A program made the position numbers and the translations under genes. This document shows, piece by piece, positions 1-12,338 of a DNA stretch of 64,000 nt. Origin of the DNA: Darksidea phi (lineage: Eukaryota > Ascomycota > Dothideomycetes > Pleosporales > Lentitheciaceae); the NCBI GenBank assembly GCA_030770425.1, contig JASJFT010000009.1:248001-312000 (forward strand), written 5' to 3'. The notes under the pieces are model-generated. The model ran no database searches. It saw only the letters and a program-made list of their open reading frames with translations, and was not told the origin of the DNA. Numbering within the stretch: position 1 is the stretch's first letter; every line of letters starts with the position of its first letter.

Positions 1-2027
1 AGAGAAAGCTCTGTTGTAAAGGGTACTTGCTGCCAGCCCCGGCCCGAAGAGCGAGCAAGTGAAAGTCGCACTTCCGCGTAGCCCCTATTCTCATCAAGGA
101 GAACCAACGGACGGCTCTAGGACAATTCTAAGACAACCTATACACGGAAGAGACTATTAGTTGTAATAACGGGGAAACATAGTTCCGAATATTTGTTTCC
201 ACCCCTCCTGATACTTGGTGTATATATCTAGAAATTCGTCTTCGTCTGCGTTGCCTTTCCTTTAATTACTAGGTTGTAGGCGCACGCTACGCCTTCGCTC
301 TCTAGGTCTACGTGCCCTTACTCTAGTTCATTAAACGAGCTCCCTAGTACCCAGTCTAGACGCAGTACGGTCTGCTGAGCACCGCTACCACTAGTCCCGT
401 AGATGTTTATATTCATGTATCTGTGCGCGCTTAGCACTATTATTCAAGCATACTAAGCAATTAAGAATAGCTTGAGGGTTTATGTTATTTAGTACTTTAC
501 CTCACGGTGGCTATACCGTTAGGATAGGCTTTTATTTCGTCGTTTCTATGATTCTGATGCTACATGTGAATAAATAGTAGAGATAGTAATCAAATGTTAC
601 TTAAGACTACCACCCCTAAAATTGCAAAAATTGCTTTAACCGCTCATTCAACTATTCATTTGACCTAGAGAATGTCTCTCCGCAGAGAGCACAATGAATG
701 TAGAAAGAGTTGATATTTGACGGAGTTGTGTGAGAAGATGAAGAAAGCCACATGAACAACAGGCAGCTTTTATACATGCTACCCCATGAAACTCCGGTCC
801 ATATACTCGCCTTACTAGAGTTTGTAGATGAAAGAGCCATCAAGTACGTTAAATCTGGTATTAAGAACAGTTATCCATAGACCGCGCCGAGGCCTACTTA
901 CGTTGAATTACAACACCAAAAAACGCCCTCGGGCACTAACTACAGTCGTCGCTACGATTGTCAGCCTTCTTAGAGAGAGTTGGAAATAGCAGATACATGC
1001 ACGAGCGGTTGCTCTTAATAAAGAACTAAGTTGATTCAGGGCGTACAGGGAGATCACGTCTGCAACTTGAGACACTAATCGGGAAATTGTTCCACTCAGC
1101 AAGATGTCAGCACCAACGACCTATAGACTTTCAACGCATTCGCATCCTTTGTTCCACGAATTCTCGCTCTTAAGACACACTTCTTCTTTTCGATTCGAGA
1201 AGGCATTCCTTTAATATATTTGTCTCTTCGTTCTCCCCAAACAATCAGGAGTGACTTCTGCCGTAATGATGGGGACCTTTGCACGATCGGCTGTATTTTC
1301 TACTCCACAGTTGGTCTTTGTCCCAGGACCGATTTTCAATAGTCTCTTGCTGGGCGCTTCCCAGATGACAGCTATTTGACGACTAATCACCCTACGGTAA
1401 CCAAGTCAAATTGGCGTATTTTCGGTGGCCGTGGATATGCTCTGGAGAGGATTGGACGGTGTGGGAGCTGTTGTTTTCCCTGATTATATTGCCTTATTAT
1501 GTTCAACGTTTCGACAGCATCGATGTTCCAAATATTACCTCGTCGATCTGGGATATCTCTTACGATCGATAGTATCGTATATAGCTCTATAGCTCTATTA
1601 TCGTCTAGAAGGTGTGGGTATAGTACCTTTACTATGTATAAACTCCTACTGTGTTTCATACGGACTTTGCAAAAGAGACTCCCGCTATGAAAGTAAATTA
1701 ATACTAAACGTATAGGAGCCTATGGTGCTCCTACAGTAAAGTAGCAAGCATTTCGCGTCTAATACGGTGGGTTTACAGTAGCAAGGATAATACTAAAGCA
1801 GTAAGAAAAGTAACAAATATCTCCGCACACCATATTTTCATGAAGTCTTCGCTTTTAACAAGAGCTCGGCCGTGAAAAGTGTACATCAATTGGAAGGTTA
1901 TTGCATACAATCGCTGCTTAGATGACATTTGAGCTCAGCTAGTGGGTGGTAGTTTAATACGCTACTGTGTACTGTAGTGCAGTCGTTTCCCATGTCAAAT
2001 GATAGATGGTGTGTCAATATACAAGAT
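1..2027. other. Gene-poor AT-richer edge
   Basis: No open frame here resembles a known family; the longest frames are 60-90 codons and cross one another. The sequence is visibly richer in TpA and AT than the gene-bearing parts, like the other decayed stretches at 41.9-43.5 kb and 53.8 kb. It may be an old RIP-affected transposon, but I found no transposase or reverse transcriptase motif and no terminal repeat. Confidence 0.5.
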
Positions 2028-3908
2028 CTACCCACTCCTCCTTAGAGCGAAGGCAGTAGGCAGGCAGGGTAGAGCGAAGGTAGTCGGGCGGGGTGACCGT
2101 GGTACGCACAACGTTGTGCCTTCGTGCTCAGCATTGTGCTCGGCCTCTTCTTCAATATTATTTTTGACGGCCCAAAAGATACTGGATGTGATACGGATAT
2201 GGCCGAAAAACCAAAAGCCCTTGTGGTCCCATACACGGCTTGATGGCTTCAATCGACGATGATGCGCGCCAACCGAACCTATTTGTTGGCTTGTAACATC
2301 GTGCGAAGAGTCTTCGACAATCTCCAGTTTCGAACATGTCCAGGTTTTCAATGGAGGTGCAAGGTGCGGGTCGTGCTCGGCGAACGGCCCAGAAAAATAG
2401 TGTACGTCCTCGCTAGGCCTATTAAGCCAAACGTACTTGAACTGGCTAGTCTCATCGAACTGTTCAACTATTTGTGGCTCACCGCGCAAGTACTCATGGG
2501 CGCGTGCGTATTTGACTGAGAATTCAGTCTCACTCTCTTCAACGAGATATTCGAAGACGTGGACATCCTTAGCATCAAAGACCCCGATATACAAGCACGA
2601 CACGGTTTGTCGTCTCACGGAACCTTCCCACTCGGATATATCATCTGAACAGTCTACAATTTCTAGGATTGCCTTTGCCCATATCGGCGACCCTATAGCT
2701 ATTGTCGGCGAACGTCGGATAGGGATATTGCGATGTTCTGCGCCCGTCATGCCCAATTCTTTGCTGTGTGGAAGGTGGTTTGCTGCGCCTGCAAAACTCT
2801 GGCGTAATTCCAAAGCTTGAATGAGGGTTGCACCAAAACGGAGCAACTCGTCAAGAGGCATGTTGGGCATGAACTTCTCCAGCACCTTTCGAAAGAGTGT
2901 GATGTTGTCAACTTCGTAATCAATCTCAACACATGGCTCGTTCTTCACAAGCGACAAAAGCGCAAATATCCGATCCCGTTTATCATGACATCCACATCGG
3001 CCAAAGTGGAACAACAACGTCGACAGCGAGAGAATGCATTTAGTTTTATGGAGAAACCGCATTACCCGCCAAAAACAGTACGATTCGCCGAGTGAGAGGG
3101 CTTTCACGCGCCATTCTTCTTGTATTGCTTGCAAGTAAAGGGCGAGATCGGCCATATTATAACGAACATTTTCCGAGAAAAGGTATACTTCGTTATGAGT
3201 GGGCAGTAGCAGCTCTTGGGCAATCCACACCCGATGCCAGTAAGGGGACGAGCAAAATTGGCGCTTCTGATCCCACAGGTACACCTGCTGCTCAGGGCTC
3301 ATTTGCTTGACTCGTTCGCGAAACTGTTCCAGATGAATAGTGAGAGAAAGGCCACCGGACTTGGAGGATTTGATCATGTCGTTGAAGTTCTGGAGGAACA
3401 GCGACTTTTCCTTACTCAAAACTCCATGCCACACCAACACTTCCTTGGATCTCTGGTATATCGTACCCATTTGACGCACTTGATGATTCTTCTCTTTCAA
3501 ATCGGGCTGATTTATACAAATGGCGTCTATCCACAATGAAGTGGGGGAGGCATGCCCTTGGTAGGCGCGAAAAGCGTGTAGGAATTGGTATAGGTTATCC
3601 CCTACCACGAGTGAATGTCCATTCACTTCAATTTCGTGTTCCGGATGCGAAGGCTGCCAGGTGTAGGATAGGCAAGTGTAGCTGGCATCGCTTAAACTCG
3701 AGTGTCGCATATTGCATCGGATGATGCTTTCATCAGGACCGGGAAGGATCTGTAGGAGGCGTATGGAGTCTTCTTCGGGGGTGAGTGGCTCGTACACGAA
3801 GGGTGTTCGTGTTGCCTGAGTAGAGGACCCGCTGACAAAGTCACCTTCGATCCCGTCTTTACGCCTTTTCGCCTGATGGCTTGATTTGTTGGTCTTCCGT
3901 TCGGGCAT
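2028..3908 (-). CDS. HET-domain (heterokaryon incompatibility) protein
   Basis: Single-exon frame of 626 aa. An N-terminal HET domain (about residues 40-240) shows the three classic blocks: LSYTW at 80-84, LWIDAICINQ at 125-134, and QVRQMGTIYQ followed by VLVWHG at 143-162. HET domains trigger cell death after fusion of genetically unlike hyphae; the trigger and partner of this protein cannot be told from sequence. The rest of the protein has no domain I recognise and ends in a basic tail that may be non-conserved. The start is the ATG at 3908, the first in frame, followed by a Lys/Arg-rich stretch. It is flanked downstream by the gene-poor edge and upstream by a decayed repeat, a typical setting for fast-evolving HET genes. 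The HET assignment is firm; the exact C-terminus is less so. Confidence 0.88.
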   Translation of the reverse strand: MPERKTNKSSHQAKRRKDGIEGDFVSGSSTQATRTPFVYEPLTPEEDSIRLLQILPGPDESIIRCNMRHSSLSDASYTCLSYTWQPSHPEHEIEVNGHSLVVGDNLYQFLHAFRAYQGHASPTSLWIDAICINQPDLKEKNHQVRQMGTIYQRSKEVLVWHGVLSKEKSLFLQNFNDMIKSSKSGGLSLTIHLEQFRERVKQMSPEQQVYLWDQKRQFCSSPYWHRVWIAQELLLPTHNEVYLFSENVRYNMADLALYLQAIQEEWRVKALSLGESYCFWRVMRFLHKTKCILSLSTLLFHFGRCGCHDKRDRIFALLSLVKNEPCVEIDYEVDNITLFRKVLEKFMPNMPLDELLRFGATLIQALELRQSFAGAANHLPHSKELGMTGAEHRNIPIRRSPTIAIGSPIWAKAILEIVDCSDDISEWEGSVRRQTVSCLYIGVFDAKDVHVFEYLVEESETEFSVKYARAHEYLRGEPQIVEQFDETSQFKYVWLNRPSEDVHYFSGPFAEHDPHLAPPLKTWTCSKLEIVEDSSHDVTSQQIGSVGAHHRRLKPSSRVWDHKGFWFFGHIRITSSIFWAVKNNIEEEAEHNAEHEGTTLCVPRSPRPTTFALPCLPTAFALRRSG

Positions 3909-4080
3909 TATTGGGGTCCGAAGTCTTGAGGACAGTGGTAGCCTCGATTAGATGAGATTTGAGTGATTTCCAAAGGTTTCATAGCCTCCTGTCTCTCTGA
4001 AATGCTTGAAGTGGCTGCGTTTAGACGCTAGCTTCACCGGAGATGCTGCAAGTCTACGTGTCAAGGCACACAGCCACATC

Positions 4081-4275
4081 GGTTGAGTAGCAGCCATCGC
4101 GTCGGCAAACTCGCGGAATAATCCCCAAAAGGTGGCACAAAAAGGCATTCCGTCCCGAATACCTTGAAATGTAAGAAGTTTGTTGGTTGCAGTGATTGCC
4201 TGCGGCTCACGTCACGGCATGGCTGCGAGGGCAACGGCCCGAGCCTCATGAAAGAGGGCGTGGCGCGTGCCGTCA
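4081..4275 (+). repeat. Dispersed repeat, copy 1 (least mutated)
   Basis: About 195 bp aligning by eye with 42260-42455 (same orientation) and with 53751-53980 (reverse). Shared blocks are AACTCGCGGAATAA, the CCCGAATA region and GAGGGCAACGGCCCGAGCC followed by GTGGCGCG. This copy keeps more C and G, so it is probably closest to the ancestor. No coding capacity was recognised. Confidence 0.8.
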
Positions 4276-4837
4276 CACACAGCCACATGAGCCATCTCGA
4301 TAACGAATAGCCACGTAGTGAGACAAAATTGTAGATATTCGTGGTTCCAAGACGGCCGGAAAGACATCTTGCGAACTGGGTATATGATAGTCGTTCTAAA
4401 ATAGACTCCAAGCGATGAAGTGCCGTAGGAAAAGCCCACGAAGGAACAGTAACAACACCGCTAACCCCAAAACCAAACATCAAAACCAGTAATCTCTCCC
4501 ACGCAATCAAACCTTCCCAAAAGATCGCCATGCACGTGACACACCCCTCCCCCTCAACAGCGACCATCCCAACAAAAAAACAATCCCCACAAAAGCAACC
4601 CACCCGCAAAACAAACCAGCCGCTCCAAGCCCAGCGGTCCCCAGTCCCCGCCAAAAGCGACGACCCGCGCCTAAGTAACCTTCAACACAGACTGGCACGC
4701 GGCGCGACCGCCCCACAGGGCGCGTGGCAAGGGTAAGCGAAAGCGCAAAGAAGCGCTCCCGAAAACCCGTCGAGGCGCACGTGCCTTGCATGCAGGGGCC
4801 CTTGCACGCGTGCACTTTGCGTGATGGGCAAGGAAGA

Positions 4838-4868
4838 GGGGGGGAGGGAAGAGGGGAGAGGGGGGCGC
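4838..4868 (+). other. G-run cluster, quadruplex-forming potential
   Basis: Four runs of three to seven G separated by short A/G loops (GGGGGGG-A-GGG-AAGA-GGGG-AGA-GGGGGG) fit the G3+N1-7 quadruplex pattern on the plus strand. A microsatellite of CAC/ACC units follows directly. Confidence 0.5.
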
Positions 4869-4881
4869 AAAACTGGGCACT

Positions 4882-4932
4882 ACCCACCTACCCACCACCA
4901 CCGGCAGCACCAGCACCACCACCACCACCACC
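4882..4932 (+). repeat. ACC/CAC microsatellite
   Basis: Imperfect trinucleotide repeat of CAC/ACC units, with a pure ACC run near 4914-4931. It lies in non-coding sequence. Confidence 0.8.
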
Positions 4933-7458
4933 GTCGGGCCGATGCAATGCAACTCTCACCGAGGGCCCAGAACGCTCTGTAACTTTTGCCTTGCATGTAC
5001 TTGGCACCTGCTGTCCGGTAATTTGCGGCATGTAACCAAGCTGGTCTCGGTCGTTTTATTGGATTTTGCAGAGGGTAGTTTACCACTGGACTGGACTGGA
5101 TATTGATGGTATGGACATCATTCGTTCATGGTACGATGATTTGTGAAGTTTCTGCGAATTAAGTCGTCTTGGGAGGATTTTCGAGGGGGAAATAAACGAC
5201 CTGGGCATCTGGACAGTCCAAATGTCCACTAGCAGGCATGTGACAACTCTAATAAAATACCACGCTTGGTACCGTCTCACCTCACCCACGCCGACCCCGA
5301 CTCCGCAGGGCGATAACCTTAATGAAAGCACCTTTCCCCATCTGCCCACCGCTCGCCTTATCCAAGGGTTACCACCAAAAGAACATGGGTTGGGGGAAAT
5401 CCTCTGCCTGATTCCCACATGCCCCAATCCTCTCCCCTGTCCGGGTAGGCAGGTAGAGGTAAAAATAGTAGTGTCACACAAAGTACACAACACACCAATA
5501 ACCGCACATCTCAAGCTTACCGAGCCGTCCTGATTCCCGCTTGCGGCGTAATGTACGCCCGGCAGGAGTCCAGCGCGTGCCAAGACACGGCCGTCTAGAG
5601 GGAAGGAAATTTACGTTATAGCAATCGGTGCCTGATTCGCGTTCATTGAATAATGGGCGGCGTAGAATGGCTGATAGGGGATATGCAGCTGAGCTACCGT
5701 TGAGCTGTCACGATCGAGGCAATCAAGCCATGCGGACCACCTCGATGCGTCTTCGGATGCATATGGGGTCCAAAACGTCCAAACCCACCCCTCCAATCCA
5801 TTCAGTGCAACGCTGTAACCTTTTCCAAACCCAGTACAGTACCTTTTAGCCTACCCAACAAAACACGGCGACAACAAGCCTTTTTACCCACTCTACGGCA
5901 TGCCTTAGCGTCACGCAGCATCGCGGCTTGCGGCCTGAAATAGTAGTCCCCCGCGATCCTCGCAGGACGGCGCCATGCTGCTTCGAGAATGCTCTGCAAA
6001 AAAGAAAAAAGAGGATGCGTACGTAGAGGAGGAGGAATGGGGATCGGCAAAGCCGGCCTGATTCATCCGAGGGGAAGAGTTGGCCGAGAGGGTCAGATCG
6101 TTGGTTTGCGTGGAGTGGAGTGGGGCGCACGGAGCACTGCCACAGCTGTGTGGTGCTGGTGGTGTGCGATTGCGGCCGCTATCTTGACCGGTGAGGAGCG
6201 GCGTGAGGTTGATTGACCGGCTGTGCTGGGTGCTGTATGCTGTGCTGTGCGAGGGTGAAGAGGGCGGTCATCGGGAATGTACCCGTGGCTGCATGGACAA
6301 GGGCGTTGCTGTAGGTAGACTGCGAGGTAGACTGCAAGGCGCAACCTTCGACTGCATTATTGACATCACTTTGAACTGTTCAGTTGTCATTAAGCATGGT
6401 GGCTCGCAGGGTTCGTGCACGCCACGCTGACATTGCGTCTTTTCGCCCAGAGACCCGCGAGCGCGGCCACCTCATGTGACATGAAATGATATGAAATGCC
6501 AAGCTGTCTGTCGGAGAGCTTGCAAATGCTTGATTGGCCGTTCTTCCGTCCCCATCAGCCGTGTCTTCTTCAGCTCTAACCTCTCTAAAAATACACAATA
6601 AACGTCAGACATTCCAGTCGTTCAGCAACCAGAAAAGAAACGAGCGGAAGAAGAATCTCCCTCGCTCGAGGGTATTTCGCAAAAAAAAAAACAGTGCTAA
6701 CGCAGCGAAATGAGCCACAACCAACGACATGTGCCACCGGGATGCTAATCCTAAGATCGAGCCGCGCCAAATCCAAACGGGCCCCGTCCAAGCAGAATGG
6801 GGCAGTATCTAGCGAGCGAGCTGGCTGCCTAGACAAGCTAGCCCATGCGAGCTCGGTGCCAATCTCCCGGATGCTCGTGCGCGGACCCCAAAAGAGGAAC
6901 TTGTAACGTACACAATAAACGGGTGGAAGAAGAAAAGATGATGCGACGACGATGTGGAGCGATGCGGCCAATCGGCTATGTCCATGGCGCCTTGTAGTGG
7001 CGCCTGAAATGAATGGCCTTGGTAGCGTGTGCTTTAGGCCGAGCGACGTTGGACTACGGCGGTTGTGCATTTCGGGCTCGGAGGAAAGCTATCGTCGAAG
7101 CGGAACAAACAAACTTTGTTGCAGAGCGAGGCGCCATGCTTGGACCGAACGGTCAAATCAAAAGGTCGTCATTTCGTGAGGTAATGATATGCCATGCAAG
7201 GCGTGCATAGAAAAACAACGCTGCCAAGGCGTTATGACATGCGCATGCTGCCTGGTGTTCGCTTCCCCACGCACAAGTCAGGCACGACTGAACTGCGTGA
7301 TAGGAGGCAACTGATGCAGACCTTGGTAAGGGGTACCTTCAGCCTGGGTGGAAAGGGGAGGTAGAGTCGGGGCCTTGTCGTGGGATGCCGGTGCAGCGGT
7401 AGGGGGAGGCTGTGATCTCAAATTGGGGTCCCTGGACGATCGTTCAGCCTCGTAGTCT

Positions 7459-9337
7459 TTAGGTCCAGATTGTGGTGGATAGTGGTGGCACGAACCCGCT
7501 GGGGTGGTACATTGGCATACCAAAATTGAAGACATGCTCTTCCGGTACCGAGTATGGTGGCAGTACTGCTGCAGGTGACCCCAGCGGAGATGCGTACGAC
7601 GCACTACTACCGTACTCGACTGCCGTGCGCGGGACTTCGAGGTACGGCGATGTCTGGCCCGATGACATTCCAGGTGTGGGGAAGAAGCTGAGGGGCGAGG
7701 GTGCGAAGGCGGGGCTTAGGCTCTGGCCGTAGCTGTACTGCGCGATTTGATTCTGGAGGTCCAGGTTCAACGTCTCCAAGCCGTATGGCGACTGCTGGAC
7801 TGGCGAGCCCTCTCCAGCCTGTTGCCTTATCCAATCTCGCCGGGTCTTGTAGGAGGTAGCCAAGTCGCTGGGGAAATGGATGAGATACGAGACAGACTGC
7901 GTCCGGTCATCGTAGCTCGGCCCCTGGTAGCCCTGGACGATGTGGATGATCTCTTCCAATGGTCCAACGGCGAGGTTCGAGCAGAAGACCGATCCGACAT
8001 CCGGGAACATGGGCTCCAAAGCCAAGGCGGTCGCATAGAAGTGGGCAAGTACAACCAGGACGGTGGCGTCGGTGCGCTTGGCAGCCAGCAGTGAAATGGG
8101 AACCCAGAAGAGCCATTTGCGGAGGGCGTAGAGCTGATCAAATTGCTCTGCGGCTGTTTGTGCAGCACCCGCCGTTTTCAGTCGCTCGATGTAACCTCGC
8201 AGCTGATCCACCCATTTGCCCTCTTGCTCGTGTCGGTTAAGGCTGAGGTACGGCTGCAGCCGTAGCAGGGAGTTCTGAATGTCTGACAGAACGTTGACGT
8301 GTTCTCTCCGTGCTTCCTGTGAGATTGGCGAGCTGATTGGATTCATGAAGCTCTTGGTCCGCATTGGGGTGTGTTCGGCAATGTAATCTGCAAACATGGA
8401 TTCGTGCCGCCACTGCTGCATTGCTTGAATAACCTGCATCGTGTAAGAAGACGGGCGAACGTCGGAGATGGCGTTACTTACGGTCCTTGTGCCGGTCACC
8501 AAAGAGGCCCATCCTCGCCTATTGGACCGTGTTAGTGCGTGCGTGCCACAAACGGACATGCTTGCGAGACTTACCAGTCCGTCGCTTGCCAAGCAAGAAG
8601 AAGGGACGACGCAAGCACCGCATCTGAATTGCCCTTGGTGAAGTTGGCGATGCCTTCGTGCAAGCCTTTCAGCGCAATGCCTGCGTGATGAAACGCGAGA
8701 TTTCGCGTCTCACTCGACTGACTGATCCACCACAGGTGCGATGCAGAAAATGCGAGAATAGAATGCATCACAAAGGGATGTGTTGCGGCGACGCTCAGAA
8801 ACCTGTGCATGTTAGAATGCTCACTTCCACCGGTAATGAAGACGAAGGAACAACAATTATGCGAAATGCTTACTTTGGCATCATGTCGGTCCAGAGAGTG
8901 AGTCTTGATGTCCTGTGGGTGAACATCTCGTTGGAGATGGAAGCGAGGTGATGGACAAGACGGAGGTCGGTCTTGGGGAAAATTCGCCATTGCGGTTGCG
9001 GATATACTCTCAATTCAGGGAACGGGAACTCTCCGGTTTGTCGCCAGAGCTCGATGGTAGCATCGATTTCAGGCGTCCAGAGGAGGTTGGGTTGCTTGGG
9101 AGACTTTGGCGATTCCGGAATGACTGCAGACGGGTTGTCCATGTAGTCGCAGCGGACCTGATGTTTCGTGCAATTTCGACTTCGGAGCGTCAGTGATTGT
9201 TCGTGCTCTCTCCACATGTAAACTTACCATTGCGGGAATGTTTCATCGCAGCGGATGTGCCTCTTCTTACATGTCTTGCACCCTTTGCGGGATTTGGTAT
9301 GGCTGCGCCTCGAAGGGCCACCGCCGGGTCCTGCCAT
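7459..9337 (-). CDS. Zn2Cys6 fungal-specific transcription factor
   Basis: Five exons read on the minus strand: 9337-9228, 9179-8874, 8802-8575, 8518-8482 and 8433-7459, about 551 aa. Exons 1 and 2 join to give a perfect binuclear zinc cluster, GCKTCKKRHIRC then DETFPQC-RNC-TKHQVRC (C-x2-C-x6-C-x6-C-x2-C-x6-C), which binds DNA. Exons 2-5 carry the usual central region, with HPFVMHSILAFSASHL as the best conserved block. The C-terminus is Pro/Ser/Tyr-rich and could be an activation region. Introns have GTAAGT/GTAAGC donors; a CTAAC branch site is seen in intron 3. The exon 3 acceptor could instead lie about 17 nt upstream. Target genes and effector are unknown. The start ATG at 9337 is in good context just before the cluster. 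Confidence 0.87.
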
Positions 9338-10921
9338 TTGGAAAGGAGAAAGTTGAGTCCTTCGGTTACCAACAGCCTGGGATAAAGTAGATTTGGGAGC
9401 ACTGCGTGCTAGATAAGTTGCACTCCAGTCCTCTTAGGCTGATCTGATCTTGGAGGGGTGGTGGAGGTGCTGTGGGCGGGGAGGGGGAGGAGGCTGAGTA
9501 TATGCAGGCTGCAGATCTTGATGGAGGTCGATAAAGCGAGACTGGGTACGCGAGCCGATGACGAACAGGGTGGATACGGTTGGAGGCTGATGCGGGATGT
9601 TTGAGGAGGGGTATGTATATAGCACAGGAGGTGAGCCGGGAGATTAGCTCCAGGGCTGAAAGGTGATATGGACGCAGAGAGATGTGGGTTTACTCCGACG
9701 GTGACGGGTTAACGAGCGTATGGACGAGGGTGACAGCGGATAAGGTAAAAGAGTGTATGGGAAGAGCCCCCTGCAGCTGGCCTATGCGGTATCCGGACAA
9801 GGCTTCAGTCTAGAGGCGGACAGGCTGCACGGCAGGCATGCAGCCAAAGTGACTTGTGCTTCTGTGCAGAGAGAGACGTCAGGGAGGGCCTGTCAGTGAT
9901 GCGGGAGCAGAGGACCCACAATTAGCAGCATGGCCACGAGAGGAGGAGCTGGCAGTCGGCAAACGGCGCGACGGGAGGGGCTAGCAGGGGAGGGGGTGAA
10001 TGCGTAGCGGGAGCTACAGAGGTCTGTCTGGGTACGGAGGGATAGAGTGATTCACAGGCCGCTCGTATGACATAGCCCCCGTGCAACTCGGTGGATCAAG
10101 CTTCTCTCCAGGGCCGTGGGCCCTCCGTGTCGAGGACAGCAGGCTCCAGCACACCGTTCCACGCCAGGCCGGGCAGGGCAAAGTGTCTCATCGGGTTTGC
10201 GGTTGGCATTAGCACAGAAACATCGAGGCCTGAGCAACCCCTGCTCTACCGCGAAATGCAGCCCCAGGCCTGGGGCGCTCTGGCCGTCGCCGTCGGCCTT
10301 TGAACAGGTGCTGGAGCGCAAAGCGCCCCCGTGAGCCGCCCGCCGTCGAGCATCGACCATGTCCCCTCTGGGATGCGGAGACGTTTTGAGGGCTGTCTGC
10401 ACGGCGTAAACGGCTGGGTTTGTGACACGATGGCTGGTGGAGGGCGCCCATCCGGGCCGTGGCGGCGGCGATGGCATCCACCGCCATCCATAGGTGGTCA
10501 GCTCGCGGGCCAGCCGGGTCGAGTGTCAGTGCCAGTGCCAGTGCAGGCGCAAGTGCAAGCCGACGCCGAGTTGCAGCGCGCTTCATCAAGGTGAATGAAA
10601 AGGTGGACGAGGCGGCGTCTGGGGCCAGCGAATCAGAGGCGACGAGGGCGAGGCTAATGGGCGAGGCACCGCGATCGCTAAACCATGGCGGCTGGGGGGG
10701 GGAGTCCCCAATATCAAGCACTGCCAAAAATAGCCCAGCCCGCCCGCCCTTGGCTGCATGGCATCGCGCTCTTCGCCATCGCCATCACCTCCAGTCACGA
10801 CTCACCAGTGCTCGGGGGAGGGCACCAGACGAACGCCAGACGCTGCGGATCGGCGTGGCGACGATGCCCTCATGTCTCACTCCCGATACTTACAATACAA
10901 TGCAATGCTGTACTGTTCCGC

Positions 10922-10948
10922 TTACCCCCCCTCCCTCCCCCCCTCCCA
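10922..10948 (-). other. C-rich tract (G-runs on minus strand)
   Basis: Plus-strand C6-T-C3-T-C7-T-C3 gives four G-runs with single-base loops on the minus strand, a strong quadruplex-type pattern. Confidence 0.5.
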
Positions 10949-12308
10949 GTGCACTGCGCTGGAGACAGCCTCACGCGGGCCCGCTCCCGCCAGCGCGCTG
11001 GCTAAATGGACGCAATAGATCCTGCGTGCCCGGCCTGCATCTCGTCGCTTTGTCAATTGTAGCAGGTAAAATTGGGCGTCTGCGTGGGACCTGTCGCTAC
11101 GCGAGCCGGCCGCCGAAAAGAAAGCAAAAAGGGCCACTCCGTGCTGCGTGTGCCACGAGCGCCGTGCCATCGTCCCCCGTTCGGGCCATCCGCCAGGTGG
11201 GTGAGTGGGTGAGTGAGTGTGACGGGTGACGGCCGAAACCCAGAGGCCCGCCGCGTCGCGTAGGGCTGGCCCTGCTGTGCTGGCCTTTCCGCGTGTCGGA
11301 GTAATTCCATGCGCAAGGGAAGAGGCAAAGAGGTCAAGGACGCGAGGTACGAAGCGCGTCCAGGCACCGACGAACCGACTCAGACCCACGCGCATCTCTC
11401 GAAGCAGGTTCAAGCGAACAAGTGTGTCGTCGCAGGTGCGCGACGGCTAGATATGGGAGCCCGCGCAGGGACAAGCGCTCCCGGCAGTGAGGTGAGGTTG
11501 GGGCCCGCGCAGGGAAGCCGGCGGGCCTAAATTTAGAGATAGACTACTAGACTACATTTAAGCTTGAACCGGCGCCGGGACACCCATGGCCGGCCGTCGT
11601 CACGGCCAGGGTCGACGAGAAACATCGTCCACTTGAGCGCTGGATCTTGCATCTGCTGACGCCTGTGCGAGCTAGATGCCATGGCTGCCGCGCGAGCAAG
11701 ACGTCGACGTGAACGTTGCCCGCGCAATTACAACGTTCAATGCCCTGCAAGCCACCTAGGTTCCCGCGCCCGCACGTCCAACCACTGCGCACAAGCTTTT
11801 TCCAGGTCGGCGACCAGTTTATAATAAGCAGCATGGTCTTCTACCGAGGGCGTGGGCAGGCACCGGTCGCTGAACAGGTGGCATGCGACACAGTGGACGA
11901 ACACATGTCCCCCCCGCCAGACCACGGACCACCGCGAGCCAGAGACACCAGCTCCCATCTTGTCCATCCCATTCACAGCATGACGTCTCGCTCTTGTGCG
12001 CTCCTCCAAGCTGGCCGTCGTCAAGTCCACCATCGGTCCAGCCGCCGTCTTGGCCGCCGGCTCGCGCTCTGAAACCACAGCGGACTGGTCTAGCAGCGAA
12101 TATAGTAACCAAAGCCTACGATCTCCAACCTCTCATCTCCACCGTCGTGGACACTGCGGGCCAAGTGAGAGTGGCGGGAAGGGCGTCAAGGCACCGAACC
12201 AACGCAGTGACGCACCCTCTCGCTTTCATCGTTCCGCCTGCACATAGCACACTCGACGCATAACTTACCCCATACTCTTTCAGCCACCAGGCTGCTCGCC
12301 TCGAGCAG

Positions 12309-12338
12309 ACCCAACCCCCAACCCCCAACCCCCAACCA
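12309..12338 (-). repeat. Short TTGGGGG tandem tract
   Basis: On the minus strand the hexa/heptamer GGGGGTT is repeated about four times, giving four regularly spaced G-runs. It is both a short tandem repeat and a quadruplex candidate. It is too short, and of the wrong unit, to be an ascomycete telomere (TTAGGG). Confidence 0.6.

Larger units (their letters stand above)
4276..7458. other. Gene-free stretch with simple-sequence tracts
   Basis: No convincing gene was seen in 3.2 kb. The section 4.5-5 kb is GC-rich and low in complexity, with a purine/G-run block at 4838-4868 and an ACC/CAC microsatellite at about 4882-4932. Overlapping frames here (for example 4507-4887 minus) are products of that composition. 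There is a short A-run at 6681-6692. Most of it probably lies downstream of the regulator gene and between its 3' end and the HET gene. Confidence 0.5.

Noticed and set aside
4061..4654. 197-codon minus frame
   Set aside because: Runs through dispersed-repeat copy 1 into GC-rich sequence; no family resemblance and other frames are equally open.
10459..11229. 256-codon plus frame
   Set aside because: Overlaps several equally long frames on both strands in very GC-rich DNA; low-complexity Ala/Arg/Ser content and no family.
12309..12338. Interstitial telomere
   Set aside because: Unit is TTGGGGG rather than TTAGGG, and only four units long.
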